Part shown: piece after piece, positions 1 to 8,540 of the stretch | Layout: each line of letters begins with the position of its first letter | How positions within the stretch are numbered: position 1 is the stretch's first letter | Origin: SHVZ01 sp041906305 | GTDB lineage: Bacteria > Pseudomonadota > Alphaproteobacteria > SHVZ01 | DNA length: 64,000 nucleotides | Assembly: GCA_041906305.1 (NCBI GenBank) | Contig: JAYRJL010000004.1 | Location: forward strand, 372,001 to 436,000 | Reading direction: 5' to 3' | Notes under the pieces: generated by a model | Told to the model about the DNA's origin: nothing | Seen by the model: the letters and a program-made list of their open reading frames with translations, nothing else | Databases searched by the model: none | Position numbers and translations under genes: made by a program

Positions 1-1
1 C

Positions 2-247
2 AACCGGCTGGTCGACCCGGACGCCGTGCTCGCCGAGGCGACGAGCTTTGCCGAGGCACTTGCAGCCGGTCCCACCTTCGCCCACGGCATCACCAAGCGA
101 CAGATGCACATGGAATGGGACATGCCGGTCGATCAAGCGATCGACGTCGAGGCCGAGGCGCAGGCGCTCTGCATGGCGACCGGCGACTTCAAGCGCGCCT
201 ACGACGCGTTCGTCGCCAAGGCGAAGCCCGTGTTCGAGGGCCGCTGA
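2..247 (+). CDS. Enoyl-CoA hydratase/isomerase family protein, C-terminal end (partial)
   Basis: This is the last 81 codons of a crotonase-family protein; the reading frame is open from base 2 and the start lies before the window. The visible part is the helical C-terminal segment of the family, in which phrases such as AAGPTFAHGITKRQM and a closing EGRAYDAFVAKAKPVFEGR-like helix (here FKRAYDAFVAKAKPVFEGR) are typical. The catalytic core is outside the window, so the exact reaction cannot be read. Two bases separate it from the acyl-CoA dehydrogenase downstream, so the two are surely co-transcribed. In context it probably hydrates an enoyl-CoA intermediate of the acid activated by the CoA ligase at 1428. 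Confidence 0.85.
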   Translation, partial: NRLVDPDAVLAEATSFAEALAAGPTFAHGITKRQMHMEWDMPVDQAIDVEAEAQALCMATGDFKRAYDAFVAKAKPVFEGR

Positions 248-249
248 AC

Positions 250-1407
250 ATGGACGAGTCCTGGCTCGGCTGGCCGTTCTTCGAGGCGCGGCACCGCGAG
301 CTCGCAACGCGGCTCGCCTCATGGGCCGCAGACAACGTCCATGAAGGCGATCACACCGACGATGTCGACGACGCCTGCCGGAAGCTGGTGCGCGATCTCG
401 GGCAGGCCGGCTGGCTGCGCCATGCCGTGCCGGCCGCCTATGGCGGCGTGAACGAGACGATCCAGGCGCGCGACCTCTGCCTGATCCGCGACACGTTGGC
501 GAGGAAGGACGGGCTGGCCGACTTCGCCTTCGCCATGCAGGGGCTCGGCACCGGGCCGATCTCGCTGTTCGGCAGCGAGGAACTGAAGCGCAAGTACCTG
601 CCCGACGTCGCGGCCGGCAGGAAGATCGCCGCCTTCGCCATGACCGAGAGCCAGGCGGGATCGGACGCGGCGGCGATCATCACCACCGCCGAGCGCGACG
701 GCGACAGCTACATCCTCAACGGCCACAAGGCCTACATCTCCAATGGCGGCATCGCCGACCACTACGTCGTGCTGGCGCGTACCGGCGAGGCGCCGGGGGC
801 GAAGGGGCTCTCGGCCTTCGTCGTCGACTTCGCGACGACGCCTGGGGTCTGGATCGGCGAGCGCTACAAGGTGATCGCGCCGCACCCGCTCGGCCGGCTC
901 CGCTTCAACAGCGCGCGCGTGCCCGCATCGCAGATGATCGGAAAGCCCGGCGACGGCTTCAAGATCGTGATGGCGACCCTGGACCTGTTCCGTCCGTCGG
1001 TCGGTGCCGCGGCCCTCGGCTTCGCCCGCCGCGCCCTCGACGAGAGCCTCGCCCGCGCCAGGTCGCGTGAGATGTTCGGCGGCACCTTGGGCGACCTGCA
1101 GCTGACCCAGGCGCGGCTCGCCGACATGGCGGTCGACGTCGATGCGGCGGCGCTCCTGATCTATCGCGCCGCCTGGACCCGCGACTCCGGTGCCGCGCGC
1201 ACCACGCGCGAGGCGGCGATGGCGAAGCTCTTCGCGACCGAGGCGGCGCAGCGCGTCGTCGACGGCGCGGTGCAGCTCTTCGGCGGCCAGGGCGTGATCG
1301 CGCCCAACGTCGTCGAGCGGCTCTACCGCGAGGTCCGGGCCTTGCGGATCTACGAAGGCGCCAGCGAGGTCCAGAAGCTGGTCATCGCCCGCCAGATCAT
1401 GGGCTAG
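250..1407 (+). CDS. Acyl-CoA dehydrogenase family protein
   Basis: A 385-residue FAD enzyme that should oxidise an acyl-CoA to its enoyl-CoA in the cytoplasm. The normal three-part fold is visible: an N-terminal helical domain, the middle beta domain with AFAMTESQAGSDAAAI (flavin and substrate contact), and the C-terminal helical domain ending in IYEGASEVQKLVIARQIMG. The glutamate of that last motif (about residue 369) sits at the usual catalytic-base position. The ATG at 250 was chosen because it follows the hydratase stop directly and gives a family-length protein; the longer frame upstream runs over the hydratase. The CoA ligase and aromatic-acid context suggest a substrate other than simple fatty acids, which is inference. 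Confidence 0.92.
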   Translation: MDESWLGWPFFEARHRELATRLASWAADNVHEGDHTDDVDDACRKLVRDLGQAGWLRHAVPAAYGGVNETIQARDLCLIRDTLARKDGLADFAFAMQGLGTGPISLFGSEELKRKYLPDVAAGRKIAAFAMTESQAGSDAAAIITTAERDGDSYILNGHKAYISNGGIADHYVVLARTGEAPGAKGLSAFVVDFATTPGVWIGERYKVIAPHPLGRLRFNSARVPASQMIGKPGDGFKIVMATLDLFRPSVGAAALGFARRALDESLARARSREMFGGTLGDLQLTQARLADMAVDVDAAALLIYRAAWTRDSGAARTTREAAMAKLFATEAAQRVVDGAVQLFGGQGVIAPNVVERLYREVRALRIYEGASEVQKLVIARQIMG

Positions 1408-1427
1408 GATCGGGCGAGGGAGGACAC

Positions 1428-3035
1428 GTGGACACCGCGCATCTCGACGTCTTCGCCTGGCGCAATCTGCCGCCCCGGGACGAGTGGCCGGACCTCCTCT
1501 TCACGCTTCCCGAGCTGCAGTACCCGGATCACGTCAACTGCGGCGTCGAGCTTCTCGACAAGCATGTCGCGGAGGGCAGGGGCGAGCGGATCGCGGTGAT
1601 CGGCCCCAGCTTCCGCTGGACCTATGCCGAGCTGCTCGACCAGGCCAACCGGATCGCCCGCGTGCTGGCCGAGGAGCTGGGCGTGGTTCCCGGCAGCCGC
1701 GTGCTGCTGCGCGGGTTCAACAGCCCGATGATGGTCGCCTGCTGGTTCGCCGTGATGAAGGTGGGCGCCATCGCGGTCGCCACCATGCCGATGCTCCGTG
1801 CCCGCGAGCTTCGCGTCATCATCGACAAGGCGCAGGTGAACGCCTGTCTCTGCGACCAGGACATCGCCGCCGAGCTCGACGAGGCGGTGCCGGGGCACGC
1901 CTCGCTCCGCGGGCGCGTCGCCTACTGGAACCGGGCGGACAGAGCCGGACTCGAAGGCCGGATGGAGCGGAAGGACGGGACCTTCACCAACTGCAACACG
2001 TCAGCGACCGACACCTGCGTGATCGCCTTCACCTCCGGCACCACCGGGGGGCCGAAGGGCACCATGCATTTCCACCGCGACATCATGGTCGCGGCCGACC
2101 TGATCCCGAAATACCTGGTGAAGGCGGTTGCCGACGACATCTTCTGCGGCAGCCCGCCGCTGGCCTTCACCTTCGGCCTGGGTGGCCTGGTGCTGTTCCC
2201 CTTCAAGGTGGGGGCGGCGACGCTGCTCATCGAGAAGCCGTCGCCCGAGGCGCTGCTGAAGGCGATCCAGGAGCAGAAGGCGACGGTCTGCTTCACCGCG
2301 CCGACTGCCTATCGCGCCATGCTGCCGCTGCTCCCGAAATACGACATCAAGAGTCTGCGCATCTGCGTCTCGGCCGGCGAGCACTTGCCGAAGTCGACCT
2401 GGGAGGCCTTCCACCAGGCGACCGGCATCAAGATCATCGACGGTCTCGGCTCGACCGAGATGCTGCACATCTTCATAGCCTCCGACGGCGACGAGATCCG
2501 GCCGGGGGCCACCGGCAAGGTGCTGCCGGGATACGAGGCCCGCATCGTCGACGAGAACATGCAGGAGGTGCCGGACGGGACCGTCGGGCGTCTCGCCGTG
2601 CGCGGGCCCACCGGCTGCCGCTATCTCGCCGATCCCCGGCAGACGGTTTATGTGCGCGACGGGTGGAACCTGACCGGCGACGCCTATATGCGCGACGCCG
2701 AGGGCTACTACTGGTACCAGGCGCGCGCCGACGACATGATCGTCTCGTCCGGCTACAACATCTCCGGGCCCGAGGTCGAGGAGGCGCTGATGGAGCACGA
2801 CGCCGTGCGCGAATGCGCGGTGGTCGGGGCGCCGGACGAGGACCGCGGCACGGTCGTGAAGGCCTATGTCGTCCTCAAGGACGGCGCCAGGGCCGACGCC
2901 AAGGCGCTTCAGGATTTCGTCAAGGCGCGGATCGCGCCCTACAAGTACCCGCGCCAGGTCGAGTTCCTGGAGTCGCTGCCGCGCACCGAGTCCGGCAAGC
3001 TCCAGCGCTTCAAGCTGCGCCAGCCGCCCGCCTGA
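1428..3035 (+). CDS. Benzoate / 2-aminobenzoate-type CoA ligase (AMP-forming)
   Basis: A 535-residue acid-CoA ligase of the ANL superfamily, activating a carboxylic acid through an acyl-adenylate to the CoA thioester. The P-loop-like motif FTSGTTGGPKGTMH is at about residues 200-213, the GLGSTE adenine-binding motif and TGD motif follow, and the C-terminal lysine of ESGK (about residue 524) is the expected adenylation lysine. The N-terminal region (PELQYPDHVNCGVELLDKHV) and overall layout resemble the benzoate- and 2-aminobenzoate-CoA ligase branch rather than fatty-acid ligases. It starts with GTG behind a good ribosome site (GAGGGAGGAC). It lies 20 bases after the acyl-CoA dehydrogenase. 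Substrate assignment to anthranilate is inference from context. Confidence 0.85.
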   Translation: MDTAHLDVFAWRNLPPRDEWPDLLFTLPELQYPDHVNCGVELLDKHVAEGRGERIAVIGPSFRWTYAELLDQANRIARVLAEELGVVPGSRVLLRGFNSPMMVACWFAVMKVGAIAVATMPMLRARELRVIIDKAQVNACLCDQDIAAELDEAVPGHASLRGRVAYWNRADRAGLEGRMERKDGTFTNCNTSATDTCVIAFTSGTTGGPKGTMHFHRDIMVAADLIPKYLVKAVADDIFCGSPPLAFTFGLGGLVLFPFKVGAATLLIEKPSPEALLKAIQEQKATVCFTAPTAYRAMLPLLPKYDIKSLRICVSAGEHLPKSTWEAFHQATGIKIIDGLGSTEMLHIFIASDGDEIRPGATGKVLPGYEARIVDENMQEVPDGTVGRLAVRGPTGCRYLADPRQTVYVRDGWNLTGDAYMRDAEGYYWYQARADDMIVSSGYNISGPEVEEALMEHDAVRECAVVGAPDEDRGTVVKAYVVLKDGARADAKALQDFVKARIAPYKYPRQVEFLESLPRTESGKLQRFKLRQPPA

Positions 3036-3054
3036 TTTCCCTTCGGAGACTGCC

Positions 3055-4578
3055 ATGATGCATGCGCCCGACGACGCGTCCTTCCTCCGTGGCTTCGACG
3101 GCCCGGAGACGAAGAAGAAGGATGGCGAGAAGCCCGTCGAGACCAAGGCCGAGCCGCCGGCGCCGCCGAAGAAGTTCACGACCAAGCACTCCGGCACCTT
3201 CCACGGCAGGAAGCTGGGATACGCGGCGATCGCCGGCGAGATCCACCTGAAGGACGGCGCCGGTAAGCCGCGCTGCTCGATCTTCTCGACCGGCTACCTC
3301 AAGGACGGCGAGAAGGACCCGGCGAAGCGGCCCGTGACCTTCGTCTTCAACGGCGGGCCGGGCTCGGCCTCGCTCTGGCTGCATCTCGGCGTCTTCGGGC
3401 CGAAGCGCCTGGTGGTGCCGTCGGACGGCGGCAGCGCCGGCGTGGCGCCGTTCCCTTTCGTCGACAACGCGCTCTGCCCGCTGGACATCACCGACCTCGT
3501 CTTCATCGATCCGGTCGGCACCGGCTACAGCCGCGCGATCGGCGAGGCCAAGAACGAGGATTTCTGGGGCCTCGACGTCGACGCCTCGATGATCGCCGAC
3601 TTCATCCGGCAATGGCTGACGGACAACAAGCGCTGGGCCTCGCCGATCTACATCGCCGGGGAGAGCTATGGCACGACGCGCGCTGTTGCGGTCGCCGGCA
3701 AGCTGCATAGTGGCCTCTCGAACGTCACCCTGAACGGGCTCGCGCTGATCTCGGTGATCATCGACTTCCACACCGCGCGCTTCGAGAAGGGCAACCCGCT
3801 GCCGGATGCCTGCTTCCTTCCGACCTGCACCGCGTCGGCGATCTATCACGGCGCGCTCAAGAAGCCGGCGAACCTCGACCGGCTGCTGGACGAGGTGCGG
3901 GCCTTCGCCATCGAGGAATACCTGCCGGCGATGCTGACCGGGAGCCGCCTCGACAAGAAGAGGCGGGCGGAGGTCAAATCTAAGCTCGCGCGCTACACCG
4001 GCCTCTCCGAGGACTGGCTCGAGCGCACCAACCTGCGCGTCGAGCCGACGCGCTTCCGGAAGGAGCTGCTGCGGAGCCAGGGCAAGACCGTCGGCCGCCT
4101 CGACACCCGCTACCTCGGCGAGGACTACGACGATGCCGGCGAGTTCCCGGAATCCGATCCGGCCGGCCACGGCATCGGCGGCGCCTATACCGCCGCAATG
4201 AACGACTACCTGACCCGGACCCTCCAGGTCGACATGGACCGGCCCTACACCGTCTTCAACGCCGAAGCGCTCCGGCAATGGGACTGGTACGGACCGAAGG
4301 AGAAGCAGCAGATGCGCTGGCCGGGCTACATCAACGTGGCACCCGAGCTCGGCCGCGTGCAGCGCGAGAACCCGGTCATGAAGGTCCTCATGGCCAACGG
4401 CCTCTACGACCTGGCGACACCGTTCTTCGCGGTCGAGACCACCATCGCCGGCAACGGCATCGACGCCGGCCGCATCGACATGACCTACTACGAGGCCGGG
4501 CACATGATGTACGTGCACGAGCCGTCGCTGAAGCAGCTGGTCGGCGACTTCCGCCGGCTGGTGACGGGAAAGAAGTAG
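3055..4578 (+). CDS. Peptidase S10 (serine carboxypeptidase) family protein
   Basis: A 507-residue protein of the serine carboxypeptidase family, which removes C-terminal residues from peptides or acts as an acyltransferase. The oxyanion-hole segment FNGGPGSAS, the nucleophile motif GESYG (Ser about 204), the acid in GLYDLATPF (Asp about 452) and the histidine in EAGHMMYVHEPS (His about 483) are all present, so the triad is intact. A lysine- and proline-rich stretch of about 40 residues precedes the fold. No signal peptide is visible from the ATGATG start, which is odd for a family that normally works outside the cytoplasm. It sits between the CoA ligase (19 bases away) and the binding protein, so it probably belongs to the same operon. 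Confidence 0.9.
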   Translation: MMHAPDDASFLRGFDGPETKKKDGEKPVETKAEPPAPPKKFTTKHSGTFHGRKLGYAAIAGEIHLKDGAGKPRCSIFSTGYLKDGEKDPAKRPVTFVFNGGPGSASLWLHLGVFGPKRLVVPSDGGSAGVAPFPFVDNALCPLDITDLVFIDPVGTGYSRAIGEAKNEDFWGLDVDASMIADFIRQWLTDNKRWASPIYIAGESYGTTRAVAVAGKLHSGLSNVTLNGLALISVIIDFHTARFEKGNPLPDACFLPTCTASAIYHGALKKPANLDRLLDEVRAFAIEEYLPAMLTGSRLDKKRRAEVKSKLARYTGLSEDWLERTNLRVEPTRFRKELLRSQGKTVGRLDTRYLGEDYDDAGEFPESDPAGHGIGGAYTAAMNDYLTRTLQVDMDRPYTVFNAEALRQWDWYGPKEKQQMRWPGYINVAPELGRVQRENPVMKVLMANGLYDLATPFFAVETTIAGNGIDAGRIDMTYYEAGHMMYVHEPSLKQLVGDFRRLVTGKK

Positions 4579-4632
4579 ACCGCTAGCATGTTCTGGAACC
4601 GGCGCCCTTTGAGCGCCGCTAGGGAGGCAAGA

Positions 4633-5802
4633 ATGATCGGACGGATTCTCGGGCTCGGGCTCGCGGCGGTGCTGGCGGCGTCGCCGGCGATGGCGCAGGA
4701 CAAGGTCAAGGTCGGCTTCATCGCCACCTTCTCCGGTCCCGGTGGCGTGCTCGGCAAGCACCTGCATGACGGCTTCATGCTCGGCATCGACCATTCGGGC
4801 GGCAAGCTCGGCGGGCTCACGCCCGAGGTGATCCAGGAGGACGACCGGCTGGCGCCGGACGTCGGTCTCCAGGTCGCCAAGAAGCTGATCGAGCGCGACA
4901 AGGTCGACGTGATGGCCGGCGTCATCTTCTCGAACGTGATGATGGCGATCTACAAGCCGGTCATGGACGCCGGCATTCCGTTCATCAGCTCAAACGCCGG
5001 CCCGTCGCCGATCGCGGGCGCGCAGTGCTCGCCGATGTTCTTCTCGACCTCGTGGCAGAACGACGGCGCGCACGAGGCGATGGGCAAGTACGCCCAGGAC
5101 AAGGGCTACAAGAACGTCTACCTGATGGCGCCGAACTACCAAGCCGGCAAGGACGCGCTCGCCGGGTTCAAGCGCTTCTACAAGGGCAACGTCGCCGACG
5201 AGGTCTACACGACCGTCAACCAGCTCGACTACTCGGCCGAGATCACCCAGCTCCGCGCCGCCAAGCCGGATGCGGTCTACGTGTTCTACCCGGGCGGCAT
5301 GGGCATCAACTTCGTGAAGCAGTACGGCCAAGCCGGCCTCACCGCGCAGACCCCGTTGCTCTCGGCCTTCACGATCGACTCGACGACGCTGCCGGCCCAG
5401 GGCGATGCGGCGATCGGCACGTTCACCACCGCCTTCTGGGCGGTCGACCTCAAGAACTCGGTGAACGAGAAGTTCGTCGCCGACTACCAGAAGAAGTACA
5501 ACGAGATCCCGTCGACCTACTCGGCCCAGGCCTACGACACGGCGCTGATGCTGAACGCGGCGATCAAGGCGACGGGCGGCAAGGTAGGAGACAAGAAGGC
5601 GCTCGCCGACGCGCTGAAGAAGGCGAGCTTCGACTCCGTCCGTGGCGGCAAGCTCAAGCTCAACACCAACAACATCCCGATCCAGAACTTCTACCTGCTG
5701 GAGACGGTGAAGGGCGCCGACGGCAAGCTGGTCTCGGTCAACCGCGCGACCGTCCTGACCGACCACGCCGACGCCTATGCCAAGGACTGCCCGATGAAGT
5801 AG
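4633..5802 (+). CDS. Branched-chain amino acid-type ABC transporter substrate-binding protein
   Basis: A 389-residue periplasmic binding protein of the LivJ/LivK fold, delivering a ligand to the LivHMGF complex encoded just downstream. The start at 4633 follows a strong ribosome site (AGGGAGGCAAG) and gives a clean signal peptide ending AASPAMAQ, with cleavage after about residue 21. The two-lobe fold is recognisable from KVKVGFIATFSGPGGVLG, the SSNAGPSP loop and ITQLRAAKPDAVYVF. Proteins of this class in aromatic-acid operons often bind aromatic acids rather than leucine, so the ligand here may be the substrate of the CoA ligase. That is inference; the fold assignment is firm. Confidence 0.92.
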   Translation: MIGRILGLGLAAVLAASPAMAQDKVKVGFIATFSGPGGVLGKHLHDGFMLGIDHSGGKLGGLTPEVIQEDDRLAPDVGLQVAKKLIERDKVDVMAGVIFSNVMMAIYKPVMDAGIPFISSNAGPSPIAGAQCSPMFFSTSWQNDGAHEAMGKYAQDKGYKNVYLMAPNYQAGKDALAGFKRFYKGNVADEVYTTVNQLDYSAEITQLRAAKPDAVYVFYPGGMGINFVKQYGQAGLTAQTPLLSAFTIDSTTLPAQGDAAIGTFTTAFWAVDLKNSVNEKFVADYQKKYNEIPSTYSAQAYDTALMLNAAIKATGGKVGDKKALADALKKASFDSVRGGKLKLNTNNIPIQNFYLLETVKGADGKLVSVNRATVLTDHADAYAKDCPMK

Positions 5803-5811
5803 GGCGTTCCA

Positions 5812-5905
5812 GCCCCCTCCCTAACCCTCCCCCGCAAGGGGGGAGGGGACTCGAAGTCAAAAGCCCTCCCCCTCGACGGGGGAGGGTGGGGTGGGGGTGA
5901 GATGC
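5812..5905 (+). repeat. Two GC-rich palindromic repeats between binding protein and permease genes
   Basis: Two hairpins share the same arms. The first has arms CCCTCCCCC (5825-5833) and GGGGGAGGG (5839-5847) around GCAA; the second has the same arms at 5864-5872 and 5878-5886 around TCGAC. Further CCCTCC and GGTGGGG runs flank them. This looks like a dispersed REP-like intergenic element of the kind common in high-GC alphaproteobacteria. Lying inside an operon, it may stabilise the binding-protein message or reduce read-through to the permease genes. Confidence 0.7.
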
Positions 5906-5936
5906 AGTCCTCTCCCCCAGCCAGCTAACCTCACAC

Positions 5937-6857
5937 ATGGATCCGATCCTTCTCCTGGTTCAGGCGCTGAACGGCCTGCAGCTCGGCGTCATGCTGTTCC
6001 TGCTGGCGGCAGGGCTGACGCTGGTGTTCGGCATCATGAACCTGGTGAACCTGGCGCACGGCTCGCTCTACATGGTCGGCGCCTACTTCATGGCGGCGTT
6101 CCAGGCATGGACCGGCTCGTTCCTGCTGGCGCTGCTGCTGGCGGTACCGGCGACACTGCTGGTCGGCGTCGCGGTCGAGCTGATCGTGCTGCGCCGGCTC
6201 TACGACCGCAATCATCTCGACCAGGTGCTCGGCACTTTCGGCCTGATCCTGTTCTTCAACGAGCTGGTGCGGGTGATCTGGGGACCGGCGGCGCTGTTCG
6301 TCTCGATGCCGAAGGCGCTCTCCGGCACCGTGGTCCTGCTGCCGGGAGCGCCGTATCCGGTCTATCGCCTGGTCATCATCGGCGTCGGCCTCGCGGTGGC
6401 GGCGTTCCTCTCCTGGCTGGTGACGCGGACGCGCACCGGCATGCTGATCCGCGCCGGCGCCTCCAACCCGACGATGGTCGCCGCTCTCGGCGTCGACATC
6501 AGGCTCCTGTTCACGCTGGTCTTCGGCCTCGGCGCGGCGCTGGCGGGGCTCGCCGGCGCGATGGCGGCGCCGCTGCTCTCGGTCGAGGCGGCGATGGGCG
6601 ACGGCGTGCTGATCCTGACCTTCGTCGTGATCGTGATCGGCGGCATCGGTTCGATCCGCGGCGCCTTCGTCGCTGCCGTCCTCGTCGGTATCGTCGACAC
6701 CGTCGGCCGCGCCTTCATCCCGATCCTGCTGCGCGAGATCTTCAATCGGCAGGTGGCGAGCGCTGCGGGCCCGGCGCTCGCCTCGATGCTGATCTACGTG
6801 CTGATGGCGGCGATCCTGGTGTTCCGCCCGCGGGGCCTCTTCGGGGCGAAGACCTGA
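5937..6857 (+). CDS. livH: Branched-chain-type ABC transporter permease (LivH family)
   Basis: A 306-residue inner-membrane permease with eight or so hydrophobic segments. The N-terminus (LNGLQLGVMLFLLAAGLTLVFG, shortened here, about residues 8-30) and the MNLVNLAHGSLYMVGAY segment are hallmarks of LivH. The cytoplasmic coupling loop with TRTGMLIRAGASN is present at about residue 165. It pairs with LivM downstream to form the channel. The gene starts at ATG 5937 after the palindromic repeat and overlaps the livM start by one base (TGATG), a sign of translational coupling. Confidence 0.93.
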   Translation: MDPILLLVQALNGLQLGVMLFLLAAGLTLVFGIMNLVNLAHGSLYMVGAYFMAAFQAWTGSFLLALLLAVPATLLVGVAVELIVLRRLYDRNHLDQVLGTFGLILFFNELVRVIWGPAALFVSMPKALSGTVVLLPGAPYPVYRLVIIGVGLAVAAFLSWLVTRTRTGMLIRAGASNPTMVAALGVDIRLLFTLVFGLGAALAGLAGAMAAPLLSVEAAMGDGVLILTFVVIVIGGIGSIRGAFVAAVLVGIVDTVGRAFIPILLREIFNRQVASAAGPALASMLIYVLMAAILVFRPRGLFGAKT

Positions 6858-7801
6858 TGCGCTCGCCGGTGATCAACCGTGCGCGGATCGCGACGGTTCT
6901 GCTGTTCGCGCTGCTGGCGCTGATCCCGGTCTACTCGACCCTGTTCAGCCAACCCTTCTACCTGACCCTCTTCGCGCGCGTGATGATCTTCGCGCTCGCC
7001 GCCGTCAGCCTCGACCTCGTGCTGGGGTTCGGCGGGTTGGTCAGCTTCGGTCACGCCGCCTATCTCGGCGTCGGTGCCTATGCGGTCGGCATCCTGGCCT
7101 TTCATGGCGTCGACAGCGTCGCCGTGCAATGGGGAGCGGCGATCCTCGCCTCGGCGCTGGTCGCCTTGTTCATCGGTGCGGTGTCGCTGCGCACCAGCGG
7201 CATGTACTTCATCATGATCACGCTCGCCTTCGCGCAGATGCTGTTCTACCTGGCGGTCAGCCTGAAGGCCTATGGCGGCGACGACGGATTGCCGATCGCC
7301 CGGCGCGGCACGCTCGGACCGTTCGACCTCAGGAGCGACGTCCAGCTCTACTACGTGATCCTGGCGGCGCTCGGGCTGGCGCTCTATCTCGGCCACCGCA
7401 TCGTCGGATCGCGCTTCGGCCGCGTGCTCGAAGGCGCCAAGTGGAACGAGCGCCGCACCGTGGCCCTCGGTTTGGCGCCCTATCGCTACCGGCTGGTCGC
7501 CTTCGTGATCTCGGGCACCGTCTGCGGGCTCGCCGGCGCCTTCCTGGCGACGCTGACCAACTTCGTCAGCCCGTCCTACATGGCCTGGACGCGCTCGGGC
7601 GAGATCATCGTCATGGTCGTGCTCGGCGGCATGTCGACGCTGACCGGCCCGGTCGTCGGCGCCGTCGTCCTGCTGGTGCTGGAGGAGGTGCTGGCGACGC
7701 TGACGATCCACTGGATGCTGATCCTCGGCCCCATCCTGGTATGCGTCGTGCTTTTCGCCCGCCGCGGCCTCTGGGGCTGGATCGCGGGGCGCCATGGCTG
7801 A
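6857..7801 (+). CDS. livM: Branched-chain-type ABC transporter permease (LivM family)
   Basis: A 314-residue permease forming the second half of the channel. Family signs are LDLVLGFGGLVSFGHAAYLG near residue 50, the RTSGMYFIMITLAFAQM segment and the C-terminal LGGMSTLTGPVVGA. The ATG at 6857 overlaps the livH stop; the frame stays open upstream but that stretch runs across livH and is not protein-like. Its last eight bases overlap livG. It belongs to the operon with the binding protein at 4633. Confidence 0.93.
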   Translation: MRSPVINRARIATVLLFALLALIPVYSTLFSQPFYLTLFARVMIFALAAVSLDLVLGFGGLVSFGHAAYLGVGAYAVGILAFHGVDSVAVQWGAAILASALVALFIGAVSLRTSGMYFIMITLAFAQMLFYLAVSLKAYGGDDGLPIARRGTLGPFDLRSDVQLYYVILAALGLALYLGHRIVGSRFGRVLEGAKWNERRTVALGLAPYRYRLVAFVISGTVCGLAGAFLATLTNFVSPSYMAWTRSGEIIVMVVLGGMSTLTGPVVGAVVLLVLEEVLATLTIHWMLILGPILVCVVLFARRGLWGWIAGRHG

Positions 7802-8540
7802 GCTGCTCAGGATCGCCGGCCTTGCCAAGCGCTTCGGCGGCATCGCCGCCTCCGACGGCGTCGACCTTGCCGTGGCATCCGGCGAGTGCCACGCGCTGAT
7901 CGGCCCCAACGGTGCCGGCAAGACGACGCTCATCTCGCAGGTCTCGGGCGAGCTCAGGCCGGATGCCGGCAGCATCGTCTTCGACGGACGCGACATCACC
8001 CGGGAGCCGGCGCCGCGCCGGGCGCAATCGGGCCTCGCGCGCTCTTTCCAGGTGACCTGCCTGATCCCGAGCTTCACCGCCCTCGAGAACGCGACCCTGG
8101 CGATCCAGGCGAAGCAGGGAAACAGCTTCAGCTTCTGGCGCGATGCCCGCAACGATGCGCGGCTGATCGGACCGGCAATGGCCGCGCTTGCCCGCGTCGG
8201 TCTCGATGCGCGCGCCGGCGTGCCGGTTGGTGCGCTCGCCCATGGCGAACAGCGAGCGCTGGAGATCGCGCTCGCCCTGGCGCTGGAGCCACGGCTCCTG
8301 CTGCTGGACGAGCCGATGGCCGGCATGGGCCCGGCGGACGCGTCGCGGATGATCGCGCTGCTGGAGAGCCTTAAGGGCACGGTCGCGATGCTGCTGGTCG
8401 AGCACGACATGGACGCGGTGTTCCGGCTGGCCGACCGGATCTCGGTGCTGGTCTACGGCAAGGTCATCGCCTCGGGCGCGCCGGACGCCGTACGTGCCGA
8501 TCCCGAGGTCCGGCGCGCCTATCTCGGCGAGGCCGCCTGA
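7794..8540 (+). CDS. livG: ABC transporter ATP-binding protein (LivG family)
   Basis: A 248-residue cytoplasmic ATPase that powers the importer with LivF. Walker A is GPNGAGKTTL at about residues 35-44, and Walker B is LLLLDEPMAGM. Between them, at the signature position, the usual LSGGQ is replaced by AHGEQRALEIALAL, which is normal for LivG proteins. The family's CLIPSFTALENATLA region is also there. It overlaps livM by eight bases and livF by one, so the transporter genes are tightly coupled. Confidence 0.94.
   Translation: MAELLRIAGLAKRFGGIAASDGVDLAVASGECHALIGPNGAGKTTLISQVSGELRPDAGSIVFDGRDITREPAPRRAQSGLARSFQVTCLIPSFTALENATLAIQAKQGNSFSFWRDARNDARLIGPAMAALARVGLDARAGVPVGALAHGEQRALEIALALALEPRLLLLDEPMAGMGPADASRMIALLESLKGTVAMLLVEHDMDAVFRLADRISVLVYGKVIASGAPDAVRADPEVRRAYLGEAA

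Noticed and set aside
3010..4794. A 594-codon minus-strand open frame across the S10 peptidase
   Set aside because: Antisense shadow; the peptidase triad and motifs on the plus strand are complete.
5825..5886. The repeated CCCTCCCCC units as a possible CRISPR array
   Set aside because: There are only two units, each a self-contained hairpin, with no equal-length spacers and no cas genes.
5891..6856. Upstream extension of the LivM frame through livH
   Set aside because: The extra 322 codons read out of frame through livH and look like random Arg/Ala/Gly-rich sequence; livM starts at 6857.
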